Positions 8,775 to 18,092 of a stretch of 64,000 bases of DNA are shown piece after piece. The notes beneath the pieces were generated by a model. That model saw only the letters and a program-made list of their open reading frames with translations. It had not been told where the DNA came from and ran no database searches. Location: assembly GCF_000348945.1 (NCBI RefSeq), contig NZ_AOCK01000013.1:62001-126000 (forward strand), read 5' to 3'. The stretch is from Paeniglutamicibacter gangotriensis Lz1y (GTDB taxonomy: Bacteria; Actinomycetota; Actinomycetes; Actinomycetales; Micrococcaceae). Position 1 is the stretch's first letter. Each line of letters begins with the position of its first letter. Made by a program: the position numbers and the translations under genes.

Positions 8775-9782
8775 ATGCCCATCGTTGACAATGCAATCTA
8801 TGTTGCCGGAAAGCGCGTGATCCACCCGCCCGATCTCAGCAGTACTTTCGAATCGTTGAAGGAATGTGGCGGCATGGCCTGGTTGGGCCTGTATCGCCCG
8901 GACCAAGCGGAGATGAAAGAGGTCGCCGAGGAACTGGGCCTACACGCGCTGGCCGTGGAAGATACGCTTGCCGGCCATCAGCGTCCCAAGCTGGAGCACT
9001 ACGGCGACCATCTCTTTGTGGTGCTGCGCCCGGCCCGCTACATCGACGAGTCTGAAAAAGTCGAGTTCGGGGAACTGCATATCTACGTCGGGACCGACTT
9101 CGTGGTCACCGTCCGCCATGCCGAGTCTCCCCAGGTCGCGGCCGTACGAAAACGCCTCGAACATGAACCCGACTTGTTGTCCATCGGTCCGGCTGCCGTG
9201 GTTTATGCGGTGCTTGACCAGGTCGTCGATGAGTATGAGCCGGTCTTAGTCGGGTTGGGCAATGACATCGATGAAATCGAGGATCAGCTCTTTTCCGGTG
9301 CAGCACACGTCTCGCGTCGCATCTACGAGCTCTCACGCGAAGTCATCGAGTTCCAGCGTGCCCTGGCCCCGTTGGAGGCTGTACTAGGTGATCTCCGCCG
9401 GGACTTCAGGCTCAGCAACATTTCCGAGGACGACGCCCTGGAACTGGACCGCAAGCTCATTGACGTTCAGGACCACGCGATCCGACTCACCGAGCGCATC
9501 ACCTCGTTTCGGGCGCTTCTAGCCAACGCGCTCTCGCTCTCTTCGACGCTGGCATCACAAAGGGCCACCGAAGCCGGTTTGGCCCAGAACGAGCAAATGA
9601 AAAAGATCTCCTCCTGGGCCGCGATCATTTTTGCGCCGAGTCTGGTCACCGGCATCTACGGCATGAATTTCAGCAACATGCCGGAACTGGAATTTAGTTT
9701 TGGTTATCCTGCCGCAATCGGTTTGATGCTGGTGCTTGCCGGGGGCCTCTATGCCATTTTCAAGAAGAACAATTGGTTGTAA
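8775..9782 (+). CDS. corA: CorA-family Mg2+/Co2+ transporter
   Basis: 335-residue inner-membrane divalent cation channel. The N-terminal two thirds form the cytoplasmic alpha/beta and long-helix domain; two transmembrane segments lie at the C terminus, and the first ends in the selectivity motif YGMNF (about residues 294-298). The chain closes with a basic KKNNW tail typical of CorA. The ATG at 8775 has an excellent AAGGAGG upstream. It is divergent from the RNA methyltransferase gene. Confidence 0.95.
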   Translation: MPIVDNAIYVAGKRVIHPPDLSSTFESLKECGGMAWLGLYRPDQAEMKEVAEELGLHALAVEDTLAGHQRPKLEHYGDHLFVVLRPARYIDESEKVEFGELHIYVGTDFVVTVRHAESPQVAAVRKRLEHEPDLLSIGPAAVVYAVLDQVVDEYEPVLVGLGNDIDEIEDQLFSGAAHVSRRIYELSREVIEFQRALAPLEAVLGDLRRDFRLSNISEDDALELDRKLIDVQDHAIRLTERITSFRALLANALSLSSTLASQRATEAGLAQNEQMKKISSWAAIIFAPSLVTGIYGMNFSNMPELEFSFGYPAAIGLMLVLAGGLYAIFKKNNWL

Positions 9783-9866
9783 TCCGTTCCTCACTTCACG
9801 CGCAAGGCCGGAACCTGAAAGACTGGCAGTTGCAGCAGGTTTTCTCTCGAAAGGAACACCCCCCTC

Positions 9867-10712
9867 GTGTCAACGCATGAACCACGTAACGTCCACGACA
9901 TCGAAAGTTGGCTCACGGACATGGATGGGGTGCTGATCCACGAAAACGAGGCTATCCCCGGAGCCGCGGAGATGATCTCGCACTGGGTTGAAACCGGCAA
10001 GCGTTTCTTGGTGCTGACTAATAACTCCATCTACACCCCGCGCGACCTGCGCGCCCGACTGCTGTCCTCCGGCCTTGATGTCCCGGAGGAAAACATTTGG
10101 ACCTCGGCCATGGCCACGGCGGAGTTCTTGCGCCGTCAGCGTCCGGGCGGACGCGCATTCGTGATCGGCGAGGCCGGACTGACCACCGCGCTGCACGATG
10201 CGGGATTCATCCTGACAGACCAGGATCCGGAATACGTGGTGCTCGGTGAGACCCGCACCTATTCGTTCGAGGCCATCACCAAGGCCATCCGGTTGATCGC
10301 CGCAGGCGCCCGGTTCATCACCACCAACCCGGACGCCACGGGTCCGTCGCCCGAAGGCCTGTTGCCGGCCACCGGTTCGGTGGCCGCGTTGATCACCCAG
10401 GCCACCAGTCGCGCGCCGTACGTGGTGGGCAAGCCGAACCCGATGATGTTCCGCTCCGCCTTGAACCGAATTGACGCACATTCGGAAACCACCGCGATGA
10501 TCGGTGACCGCATGGACACAGACATCATTGCGGGCATGGAAGCCGGGCTGCTGACCATCCTGGTGCATACCGGGATCACCAAGCCCGGCGATGTGGCTTC
10601 GTTCCCGTTCCGCCCGGATCTGGAACATGATTCGGTGGCCGACATCCTGGCCGAGCTTCACGAGCGCGACGGCCTCGAAGTAGGTATTTCCTCGGGTCCG
10701 CACGAAGACTGA
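9867..10712 (+). CDS. HAD-IIA family phosphatase (NagD-like)
   Basis: 281-residue haloacid-dehalogenase-superfamily hydrolase. Motif I is LTDMDGVLIHE (the two Asp are catalytic), motif II lies in VLTNNS, and motif IV is the late IGDRMDTDI. The cap type and the KPNPMMF motif place it in subfamily IIA, whose members dephosphorylate sugar phosphates or nucleotides. The GTG at 9867 has GAAAGGA upstream. Substrate is unknown. Confidence 0.9.
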   Translation: MSTHEPRNVHDIESWLTDMDGVLIHENEAIPGAAEMISHWVETGKRFLVLTNNSIYTPRDLRARLLSSGLDVPEENIWTSAMATAEFLRRQRPGGRAFVIGEAGLTTALHDAGFILTDQDPEYVVLGETRTYSFEAITKAIRLIAAGARFITTNPDATGPSPEGLLPATGSVAALITQATSRAPYVVGKPNPMMFRSALNRIDAHSETTAMIGDRMDTDIIAGMEAGLLTILVHTGITKPGDVASFPFRPDLEHDSVADILAELHERDGLEVGISSGPHED

Positions 10713-10728
10713 GCCCCGCCCGAGCCTT

Positions 10729-10760
10729 GGTGGCTGTGCCCTGACAAGGGCACGGCCACC
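10729..10760. terminator. Bidirectional hairpin between convergent genes
   Basis: Thirteen-base arms (GGTGGCTGTGCCC and its complement, one mismatch) flank a 6-nt loop between the HAD gene and the convergent MFS gene. No long T tract follows on either strand. Confidence 0.6.
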
Positions 10761-10765
10761 GCGCG

Positions 10766-12016
10766 TTAAGCTCCGGGCCGGCCCTCGTCCCCGGTACTGC
10801 CTGCCATCGCGATGTGGGTCATGGGCTTCCAGACCAGCAGCAGCACGATGAAGGATCCGACAAAACCGAACCAGAACGGTGCACGATAGTCGAAGAGCTG
10901 GCCCAGCACCCCGCCGAGCAGGGCCCCGGCGGCGATGCCGCCCACGCCGCCGAGCATGTAAACCGAGTTCACCCGGCCGCGCAGCCTCTCGGGGACCGCC
11001 CGTTGGCGAACGGTGGAGGAGACCGAACTCCAGACCAGCGTATGGACTCCGAAGAGGAAGAGGACGCTCATCGCCAGCCAGGCCTGGTGGGTGAGTACCA
11101 GCACCACATGCGTCAGGGTTTCTAGGACCAGTCCGGTGCGCAGCAGCGAAGCATAGCTGAACTTACGCTCCAAACACGGGAAAAGGATGGATCCGATGAT
11201 GCCGCCCACGGCGCTGGCGCTGATCAGCAGGCCGTAGCCCACATCGCCGAGCCCCAGCTGCCCCGTCGCATAGAGCACCAGCATCGCGAAGGTGGCCCCG
11301 AAGGTGATGTTGAAGCTGGTGATCAAGATGGCCAGGGCGCGCACGGCAAAGTGTCTGCGCATCCAGCCCAGCCCCTCCCGGACCTCCAATAGCATCGACG
11401 TGCCGGCGGGGCCGGTGCTCCCAGGTGCCGGCAATGGCACCGCAACCTTTGAATAGAGCACTACGGCCAGCGTCAGCAGCACGGCGAATCCCGCGTAGGG
11501 GAGGGCGTGGGACATGGCAAAGAGCAAGGCACCCAGCGGTGGTCCGGCCAATTGGTTGCTCACCGTGATGGTGCCAAAGAGTCGTGAATTCGCTAGGCCC
11601 AACTGGCTGCTGGGCACCAGTGCGGGGATCAAAGAGGTGGAGGCGTTATCGGCAAAGGTCTCCGCGGTGCCCAACAGGAACAGCGCCCCGTAAAGCACCG
11701 GAAGACCCAAGGCACCAGAGAATATGACCACAGCCAGGGCTGCCATAACCAGCATCCGCAGGAAGTTGACCAGAATCATCAGCTTGCGCCGATCCACCCT
11801 GTCCACGACGGCACCGGCCAACAGCCCGAAGAGCACCCACGGGACCTGTTGGGCAAAAAGCGCCAGAGCCACGGCCAACGGGTCGCGGGTGATGGTGGTG
11901 ACCAGGAGCGGGCCCGCGGCCAGCAGCATTCCGTCCCCGAGGTTGCTCACGGAGGCACCTGCCCACAGCCAACGGAACGGCACCGGCAGCTTGTTGTGGG
12001 CTCGATTCGTGTTCAC
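10766..12016 (-). CDS. MFS transporter (enterobactin/macrolide-efflux-like)
   Basis: About 416 residues with 12 predicted membrane segments. The start region RWLWAGASVSNLGDGM and the motif AGAVVDRVDRRKLM between TM2 and TM3 are typical of the MFS_3/EntS-like group of drug or siderophore exporters. The GTG at 12016 begins just before the first membrane helix; the frame stays open to 12232, but that extension is low-complexity and unlikely. The ribosome-binding site is poor. Substrate cannot be predicted. Confidence 0.85.
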   Translation of the reverse strand: MNTNRAHNKLPVPFRWLWAGASVSNLGDGMLLAAGPLLVTTITRDPLAVALALFAQQVPWVLFGLLAGAVVDRVDRRKLMILVNFLRMLVMAALAVVIFSGALGLPVLYGALFLLGTAETFADNASTSLIPALVPSSQLGLANSRLFGTITVSNQLAGPPLGALLFAMSHALPYAGFAVLLTLAVVLYSKVAVPLPAPGSTGPAGTSMLLEVREGLGWMRRHFAVRALAILITSFNITFGATFAMLVLYATGQLGLGDVGYGLLISASAVGGIIGSILFPCLERKFSYASLLRTGLVLETLTHVVLVLTHQAWLAMSVLFLFGVHTLVWSSVSSTVRQRAVPERLRGRVNSVYMLGGVGGIAAGALLGGVLGQLFDYRAPFWFGFVGSFIVLLLVWKPMTHIAMAGSTGDEGRPGA

Positions 12017-13063
12017 ATGCCACAGCGTACGGGACAGCTGCCCATCCCCATGGCTGCGATCGTCCCTGCGTGGGCGCCATCGATCTTGGTACCGCGCCCA
12101 GCCTGGCGACGGAGGGAGTCCCGGATGTCGACCGAACACGTTGTGCGCCCGGGCTGTCGAGTCCGTTCCCTGGGGGAACGCTGCACCCCGCCCCGGATAC
12201 GGCAAAGGGTGCGATGTCGGACGGGATCCCATTCCGGCACCGCACCCGGAGCTCTCTGACGCTAGGCACGCTTTTGCCGCCAGGCCGCTGCCCGGCTGGC
12301 CAATTGCTCCGGCGTGGCAGCGATGTCCAGCACCACGGCGGCCTCGACCCGGCCCAACGGTTCGAGCGTTGCCAGCTGGAATTCAAGCAGGCCAAACAAG
12401 TTCGCGGAGATCGCGTGGCTTCAAGGTCCAGAGGGCAGCCCATTGGTAGATTATTTCTCGGCCATGATCGAAGCGGAATTTCGCGAACGATTTCGGGCCA
12501 AGACCCACACGATCCTTTTCTGCCGTGTTCGCCATGCTGAGGTCACCGACATCGGGCCGATGGTCTACAAGGCCGGACGCTTCTACAACGGGGCTAACCT
12601 CGAGTCTCTCGAGAGGGACGGCCATCGGGAGTTCCTCGATAGGGACGATGAGACAGTGCCCTTACATTACTGATATCATTTTTCACTTCGGTTTCCGCGC
12701 GACTTAACGCGCCTTGGTGCTCTTGAAGCCAGATTTGGATGATGGGACCCATAACCATGTAATCGTGAAGCTGGCTCAGTTGTATTTCACTGTCCGCGGC
12801 GGAAAACACACGTCTTTCTAAACCCCTCGAGCCGCCCCAGGCCACACCGAATATTGGAATCATGCCTAGATATCAGGCCAAATCTTACTTTTAGTCATAC
12901 ATTCTTGATTCTTATCGAGCCCTCGAATGGCCCGGAATCACAGAAAGCTTTCCCCTAGTCGACCGAACAAGAACGAAATAGCCGGGAAATTCCCGCTAGA
13001 GCACCACACACTAAGCCGCCCGGCTGTTCAGGCGGACCATGCACATTAATGTAGGAGACCGTT
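12017..13063. other. Gene-poor region before the BCCT gene
   Basis: About 1 kb. The left third is the region upstream of the MFS gene; the middle holds a flavin-reductase-like remnant (12395-12673). From 12674 to 13063 the base composition is A/T-richer and no gene is recognised; a minus-strand frame at 12594-12863 encodes a plausible-looking but unidentified helical segment (LSQLHDYMVMGPIIQIW) and may be another decayed fragment. The region must contain the promoter of the BCCT gene. Confidence 0.6.
12395..12673 (+). pseudogene. Remnant of a flavin-reductase-like protein (C-terminal part)
   Basis: About 92 codons from NKFAEIAW onward read like the C-terminal half of a flavin reductase (FMN-binding split barrel): THTILFCRVRHAEV followed by PMVYKAGRFYNGANL. 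There is no start codon with a ribosome-binding site, and the N-terminal half with the flavin-binding strands is absent; upstream sequence in this frame is unrelated low-complexity code. I read it as a decayed gene. The family call rests on motif resemblance only. Confidence 0.5.
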
Positions 13064-14629
13064 ATGGTCGAGAAGACACTTGCCAAGAAATCGAGTCTTG
13101 GTGCGACTCAACGAGGCCCAGCGCCACAGAACGACCAAAAGGCCCGAATTGGTGCCGTGTTCTGGGCGTCATTGATCGTGCTTGCTGCGTTCCTGCTTTG
13201 GGCCAGCATCTCCCCAAGTAGCTTGGGTGAACTCATGACGAGCAGCATGGATTGGATTGCGCGGTCTGTCGGCTGGAGCTATCTGCTGGTGACGCTGGGG
13301 TGTATCGGCCTGATGGTCTATTTGGGCGCCAGCCGTTTCGGCAAAATTCGACTCGGTTCGAACGACGACAGACCTGAATTCTCCACGTGGGCATGGCTGG
13401 CAATGATCCTTTCCGCCGTGATGGGAATTGGCTTGATCAGCTACGGCGTCGCAGAACCAATCTCGCATTTCATGGCTCCCCCGCATGCTCTAGAAGAGCC
13501 AGAAACAATGGCGGCCGCTGTGCGAGCGCTGCAATTCAGCTTCTTCGATTGGGGCCCCCATGCGTGGGCGGTATTCGGCGTCTTCGGTCTTGCCATCGGA
13601 TATTCGACTCATCGCAAGGGTCGTCCGGGGTTGGTGTCCCCCATGTTGCGCCCCGTGTTGGGGCGCTTGGTGGATGGATGGTTCGGAAAGCTCATTGATG
13701 TATTTGCCATCCTTGCCACACTGTTTGGCACCACAACGTCCCTTGGCTTGGGTGCGGCTCAGATCGAAGAAGGACTCAATCGGGTTTTCGGGCTGCCTAC
13801 CGGCATCGGTGTTCAAGTCATCATCATCGCCATCATCACCGTGTTGTTCACGCTTTCGGCATTGTCGGGAGTTAACCGTGGCATCAAGTACATCAGTCAG
13901 GTCACGATGGCGCTATCGGCCGGGCTCGCACTTTTTGTGCTGCTTTTCGGCCCGACCAGCTTCGTCGGAAATATCTTCTTCCGGTCCGTCGGCCAGTATG
14001 CCAACGATTTCTTCCAGGTTTCTCTACTCACTCCTTCCACCCCCGATGACCTGCAGTGGATGCAGGGGTGGACTTACTTCATGATGGCCTGGTGGCTCAG
14101 CTGGGGAGCGTTCGTCGGAGTTTTCTTGGCGAAAATATCGAAGGGCCGAACGATCCGCCAATTCGTCGCCGGTGTCCTCTGTGTCCCCAGCTTGGCTTTC
14201 TTCGCATGGTTCTCCATCTTTGGCGGAACCGCCATTAAGTTTGAGATGGAGGGAGCCACCATCGCTGCTCAAACGGCGGAGAACTTGAATTCGGCCTTCT
14301 TCGCAATGCTCAACGAGCTACCGCTGGTTCCGCTCACGTCCGTGATCACCATGATTCTTGTAGCCCTGTTCTTCATCTCAGGCGCCGATGCGAACACCTA
14401 TGTTCTGAGCATGATGTCCAGCCAGGGACATTTGTCGCCGACCCGGCCGGTATTGACTCTTTGGGGTTTCCTTACCGGCCTCTGCGCAGTGCTTCTTCTT
14501 CTTGTCGGCGGGCTGGCAGCCTTGCAACAGGCCGCGATGCTGTCCGCGTTGCCATTCACGATCATCGTTGCGCTGCTGGGAATTTCGCTGACCAAAGAAC
14601 TGCGAAAAGATCCGGATTTCGATCTGTAG
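13064..14629 (+). CDS. BCCT-family transporter (betaine/choline/carnitine type)
   Basis: 521-residue secondary transporter with 12 predicted membrane segments. Family signatures are visible: GIGLISYGVAEPISH near residue 125-140, the aromatic-rich WWLSWGAFVGVFLAKISKG near residue 345, and GADANTYVLSMMSS. These proteins import quaternary ammonium compounds such as glycine betaine with Na+ or H+, mostly for osmoprotection. The ATG at 13064 follows TAGGAGACC. It stands alone, with its own terminator at 14715-14757. Confidence 0.93.
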   Translation: MVEKTLAKKSSLGATQRGPAPQNDQKARIGAVFWASLIVLAAFLLWASISPSSLGELMTSSMDWIARSVGWSYLLVTLGCIGLMVYLGASRFGKIRLGSNDDRPEFSTWAWLAMILSAVMGIGLISYGVAEPISHFMAPPHALEEPETMAAAVRALQFSFFDWGPHAWAVFGVFGLAIGYSTHRKGRPGLVSPMLRPVLGRLVDGWFGKLIDVFAILATLFGTTTSLGLGAAQIEEGLNRVFGLPTGIGVQVIIIAIITVLFTLSALSGVNRGIKYISQVTMALSAGLALFVLLFGPTSFVGNIFFRSVGQYANDFFQVSLLTPSTPDDLQWMQGWTYFMMAWWLSWGAFVGVFLAKISKGRTIRQFVAGVLCVPSLAFFAWFSIFGGTAIKFEMEGATIAAQTAENLNSAFFAMLNELPLVPLTSVITMILVALFFISGADANTYVLSMMSSQGHLSPTRPVLTLWGFLTGLCAVLLLLVGGLAALQQAAMLSALPFTIIVALLGISLTKELRKDPDFDL

Positions 14630-14937
14630 CGGAAATCCAGGTTAAGTTTGCGCAAGGCCGTCTTCGTACAAGGGCAGCCGCCGAAAAAGTAGTCCTCGCT
14701 CAAACTGTAAATTGATCGCCTTTGTGGCAGCCTTAGCTGCCGCAAAGGCGATTTTCATTGCTATTCATGACTGTGGCAGTGAGGTCGCATGAAAACCGCG
14801 GACTTTTGCACTTGTGGTCTGAATCTTCGGACACGACGACCTCGTACGGTCGGCGGCCGTCCCACAACCGTCGAGAATCTCATTCTCCTAGGACTACAAG
14901 TGCTTGCAATGAAGCCGGATTTAGCTCAAGAAAGTTT
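14630..14937. other. Intergenic region after the BCCT gene
   Basis: 308 bp between the BCCT gene and the convergent ArsR gene. It contains the BCCT terminator; nothing else is recognised. Confidence 0.6.
14715..14757 (+). terminator. Intrinsic terminator of the BCCT gene
   Basis: A 17-bp stem with one mismatch (ATCGCCTTTG and GGCAGC / GCTGCC and CAAAGGCGAT) and a CTTA loop is followed by TTTCATT. Strong rightward terminator. Confidence 0.8.
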
Positions 14938-15291
14938 CTAGGGTTCGTGGTGCTCGGGATGCAAGGCCGAGTGCGGTGCCTGCATCTGGTGCAACAGCCG
15001 ATGCACGTCCGGATGGGTCAGAATCCAGCGGCGGTAGCGGCCATCGGCCCGCACATCCACCACCCCGGCCTTATACAAGGTGGCCAGTGCCTGGGTGACG
15101 GTGTTGGCGCCCAAGGACGTGGCGGCTGCCAGCTGGCTGACCGAGGAATCCGGGGCCGCATGCATGGCAATGAGGATCTTCATTCTGGTGGCATCCGCAC
15201 AGAGGGCAAAAACGTCGATCCAGTCGGGCATGCTGTCTTCGGATGCGGCCACCGCGTCCGCCCCGATCCTGCCGTGTTCCGTTTCCGGCAT
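14938..15291 (-). CDS. ArsR-family regulator with His-rich C terminus
   Basis: 117-residue winged-helix repressor. The DNA-binding part covers about residues 23-90 (LCADATRMKILIAM, then SQLAAATSLGANTVTQAL). The Cys-rich site in helix 3 of classic ArsR/SmtB members is absent. The last helix and tail carry D95, H97, H101, H107, H111, H114 and H115, a pattern like the helix-5 and tail sites of the Ni/Co sensors NmtR and KmtR. GAGAGGGGG lies before the ATG. It is divergent from a nickel/peptide-type ABC operon, so a role as a Ni(II)- or Co(II)-responsive repressor of that operon is a reasonable hypothesis. Confidence 0.85.
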   Translation of the reverse strand: MPETEHGRIGADAVAASEDSMPDWIDVFALCADATRMKILIAMHAAPDSSVSQLAAATSLGANTVTQALATLYKAGVVDVRADGRYRRWILTHPDVHRLLHQMQAPHSALHPEHHEP

Positions 15292-15453
15292 CTGGTGATC
15301 CCCCTCTCTAGGTCGAAATTCGTTTGTTGGTGCGTGAACTCACCGGTGTCTATTCCTCAACCCCTCATCTGTCTGCTCACACAGATGTAAGGTGGGGGAA
15401 AGCTCCCCTCACACACGCCCCGGTGACCGACGCGAAAGGCCAGAGCCCGCAAC
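15292..15453. promoter_or_regulatory. Divergent promoter region ArsR / ABC operon
   Basis: 162-bp spacer. CATCTGT (15366-15372) and ACAGATG (15381-15387) form an inverted repeat with an 8-nt gap, a candidate operator for the ArsR protein. A second G/C hairpin (GTGGGGG ... CTCCCCTCAC, about 15392-15412) follows and could act on the mRNA leader. Confidence 0.45.
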
Positions 15454-17082
15454 ATGCGCAAACTCACATCACTGACGCCATGGGCAGTTCTTGGCACCAT
15501 TCTATTGGTCACCACCGGTTGTGCACTCTCGGCCCCGGGCAACGGCGACGCCACGGGGCAGAACACTTCGTTGGCCCTGTTGACCCCGGCACTGCCCGAG
15601 ACGCTGAATCCACTGGCGGGATTCGACAACAACGGTACGGGCAAGATCAACGAATCGCTGTACACCCTCGAGGGATCGCCCAATCAGCTGCCGCAGATCG
15701 TACCCCTGCTAGCCGCGGACGAGCCGAAAATTTCGTCCGATGCCCGCACCTGGACCATTTCGCTGCGCACGGATGCCTCATTCAGCGACGGAACCACCTT
15801 TGAAGCGTCCGACGTGGTCGCCAGCTACCAGACCATCATGGATCCGGCGAGCGCTTCACCCATTCTTGGCACCCTGACCAACCTCGCGGAAGTGAAGGCC
15901 CTTGACGCACACACCGTTGAATTCACCTTGCGCGAATCCCAAGTTTCCTTCAAAACCGCCCTACTCATCGGCATCGCTCCGTCCGAGGCCGTGATTTCCG
16001 GCCAACGCGTGGAGGAATCGGTGCTTAATCGCGCACCGGTGGGCACCGGCCCCTACCGGGTAGATTCCATCGGCCCCGCACGCTTGGTCCTGGTGGCCAA
16101 CCCGGATTTCCGCGACGGGGAGGCCGCAGTCAAACGCGTCACCTATGAGGCAGCACCGGACGACAACGCCCGCGCCCAACGCATGATGGCCGGCGATTTC
16201 GATGGCACAGTCCTGCCCCCGCGACTGGCCCAGAGCTTCGCCACGAATCCGGAATTCGATGAAGTGGTGGCCACCTCCGCTGACTGGCGCGGGCTCTCAC
16301 TTCCTGCCGACAATCCGCTCACTGGCGATGCGCAGGTTCGGCTGGCACTGAACCTCGCGGTGGACCGGCAGGTACTGATCGACGGGGTGCTGGCCGGTGC
16401 TGGGCGCCCGGCACATACCTTTGTGCCGGCAGAGTACGGGGAGGCGTTTGATCCCTCCGCCGTCTTTGCCCACGATCCGCAGCGCGCCGCAGCGCTGCTC
16501 GATGAGGCCGGCTGGGTGGCCGGGAGCGACTCGATGCGCTCGAAGAACGGGACCCCGGCGGCATTTACGCTCATGTACAACCCCGGCGATGCGATGCGCC
16601 GCGACCTGTCCCTAGCCTTCTCGGCGCAGATGCAGCAGCTGGGCATCGATGTGTCCGTCGAGGCGGCGACGTTCGAGACCGCCGAGCCACGGGCAGGCAC
16701 CGACGCGATCATGCTCGGCGGGGGCGACACCCCGTACGACGTGGACACCCAGCTGTACAAGATGCTGCATTCCACCTACCCGGCCACCGGTGCCTACTAC
16801 GACAACCCCAGCAGGTTCGCGGACCCCGCCATGGACAAGGCCTTGGAAGCCGGGCGCACCTCCCTGGATCCCGCCAAGCGTGCCGCAGCCTACCGCGAGG
16901 TCCAACGCCGCTACGTCAAGGACCCGTCCATGGTCCTGCTGGCCTTCATCGATCACACCTACATCCAGCGAGCCTCGGTCTCCGAGACCTGGCAGGGCAC
17001 CGGAACATTACTCGAACCCCACGACCACGGCACCGCCTGGGGTCCGTGGGCCAAGATCGGCGACTGGGTCCCGAAACCATGA
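15454..17082 (+). CDS. ABC transporter substrate-binding lipoprotein (peptide/nickel family)
   Basis: 542-residue lipoprotein of the SBP_bac_5 family, which binds oligopeptides, nickel chelates or related ligands outside the membrane. The signal peptide ends in the lipobox LVTTGC (Cys about residue 24). The mature part has the family landmarks: INESLYTLEG near the start, SDGTTFEASDVVASY, and VGTGPYRVDS. It is the first gene of a four-gene operon; its stop overlaps the next start as ATGA. The ligand cannot be fixed from sequence; the His-rich regulator and the urease downstream suggest nickel. Confidence 0.92.
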   Translation: MRKLTSLTPWAVLGTILLVTTGCALSAPGNGDATGQNTSLALLTPALPETLNPLAGFDNNGTGKINESLYTLEGSPNQLPQIVPLLAADEPKISSDARTWTISLRTDASFSDGTTFEASDVVASYQTIMDPASASPILGTLTNLAEVKALDAHTVEFTLRESQVSFKTALLIGIAPSEAVISGQRVEESVLNRAPVGTGPYRVDSIGPARLVLVANPDFRDGEAAVKRVTYEAAPDDNARAQRMMAGDFDGTVLPPRLAQSFATNPEFDEVVATSADWRGLSLPADNPLTGDAQVRLALNLAVDRQVLIDGVLAGAGRPAHTFVPAEYGEAFDPSAVFAHDPQRAAALLDEAGWVAGSDSMRSKNGTPAAFTLMYNPGDAMRRDLSLAFSAQMQQLGIDVSVEAATFETAEPRAGTDAIMLGGGDTPYDVDTQLYKMLHSTYPATGAYYDNPSRFADPAMDKALEAGRTSLDPAKRAAAYREVQRRYVKDPSMVLLAFIDHTYIQRASVSETWQGTGTLLEPHDHGTAWGPWAKIGDWVPKP

Positions 17083-18092
17083 ACGCCCGAGTCCCGGCAC
17101 TGAGTCCGGCATCGCGGCGTTCGCGTACACGCGAGGTCTTCTCCCTGCTCGGTCGCCGGGCACTGGTGGGGGTTCCGGCCACCGCCGGGATCACCGCCGC
17201 GGTCTTCTGGCTCGCATCATTGGCCCCGTTCAACCCGCTGGCCCAATACTTGGGCACGCAATACGAACATGCGACGCCGGCTCAACGCGAGGCGCTGGCC
17301 GTACAGCTGGGGCTCAATGACGCTTGGTATGCGATCTGGGGCCGTTGGATCGGCTCGGTGGTGCGCGGAGACTGGGGAACATCCAGGGTCTTTGGGCAAC
17401 CCGTGGCCCAGGTGCTCACCGAACGCCTGCCCTACACCGCGTTGTTGGTGGGGCTCGGACTGCTGGTGGCCATTGCACTCTCGGTGCTGCTGGCGGTGGG
17501 TGCTGCCCGGCGTCCCGGCTCGCTGATCGACGCGGTGGCCTTGGGCCTGGTGCACCTGGCCCAGGCGATCCCGCCCTTTGTGTTGGGTTTGGTGGCCATT
17601 GCCGTCTTCGCGATCGGTCTGGGTTTGCCGGCCGGAGGCGCTTCCTCGGGAGGCTTGGACCCCACCATCGGCGGCCTTGCCCTGCATCTGGTGCTGCCCG
17701 TGGGCGTGCTGGCCGTGACCCTACTGCCATGGTTGGTACTGAATCTACGGGCCTCGATGCTCGAGGCATTGGAGTCCGATGCGGTGCTGGCAGCGCGCGG
17801 ACGCGGGTTGGGCGAGTTCACGGTGCTGCGTACCCACGTGCTTCCGGTGGCGTTGTTGCCGTTCATCACGGTGCTCGGTTCCCGGCTGGGCGAACTGGTC
17901 ACCGGGGCGCTGCTCGTCGAGGCGGTGTTCTCCTGGCCCGGCCTAGCCTCGGCGACGGTGTCTTCGGCAACGGCCGGGGATTTTCCGTTGCTTGCCGCGG
18001 TGACCGCGCTGACCTGCGCGGCGGTCTTTGCCGGGTCCGCTTTGGCGGACGCCTGCTACCTGGTCCTTGATCCACGGGTGAGCGATGTTTAA
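17079..18092 (+). CDS. ABC transporter permease (DppB/NikB type)
   Basis: 337-residue membrane protein of the BPD_transp_1 family with six predicted transmembrane segments. The N-terminal LGRRALVGVPATAGITAAVFWL and the large periplasmic region ending in SVVRGDWGTSRVFGQPV are typical of DppB/NikB. The coupling (EAA) loop is around ARGRGLGEFTVLRTHVLP. The start at 17079 overlaps the lipoprotein stop (ATGA); an upstream in-frame ATG at 17046 is less likely. It pairs with the permease half of the following fusion. Confidence 0.92.
   Translation: MNARVPALSPASRRSRTREVFSLLGRRALVGVPATAGITAAVFWLASLAPFNPLAQYLGTQYEHATPAQREALAVQLGLNDAWYAIWGRWIGSVVRGDWGTSRVFGQPVAQVLTERLPYTALLVGLGLLVAIALSVLLAVGAARRPGSLIDAVALGLVHLAQAIPPFVLGLVAIAVFAIGLGLPAGGASSGGLDPTIGGLALHLVLPVGVLAVTLLPWLVLNLRASMLEALESDAVLAARGRGLGEFTVLRTHVLPVALLPFITVLGSRLGELVTGALLVEAVFSWPGLASATVSSATAGDFPLLAAVTALTCAAVFAGSALADACYLVLDPRVSDV

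Noticed and set aside
12594-12863. Minus-strand frame of 89 codons in the gene-poor region
   Set aside because: It has helical, protein-like segments but no ribosome-binding site and no recognised family; left as an unidentified possible fragment.
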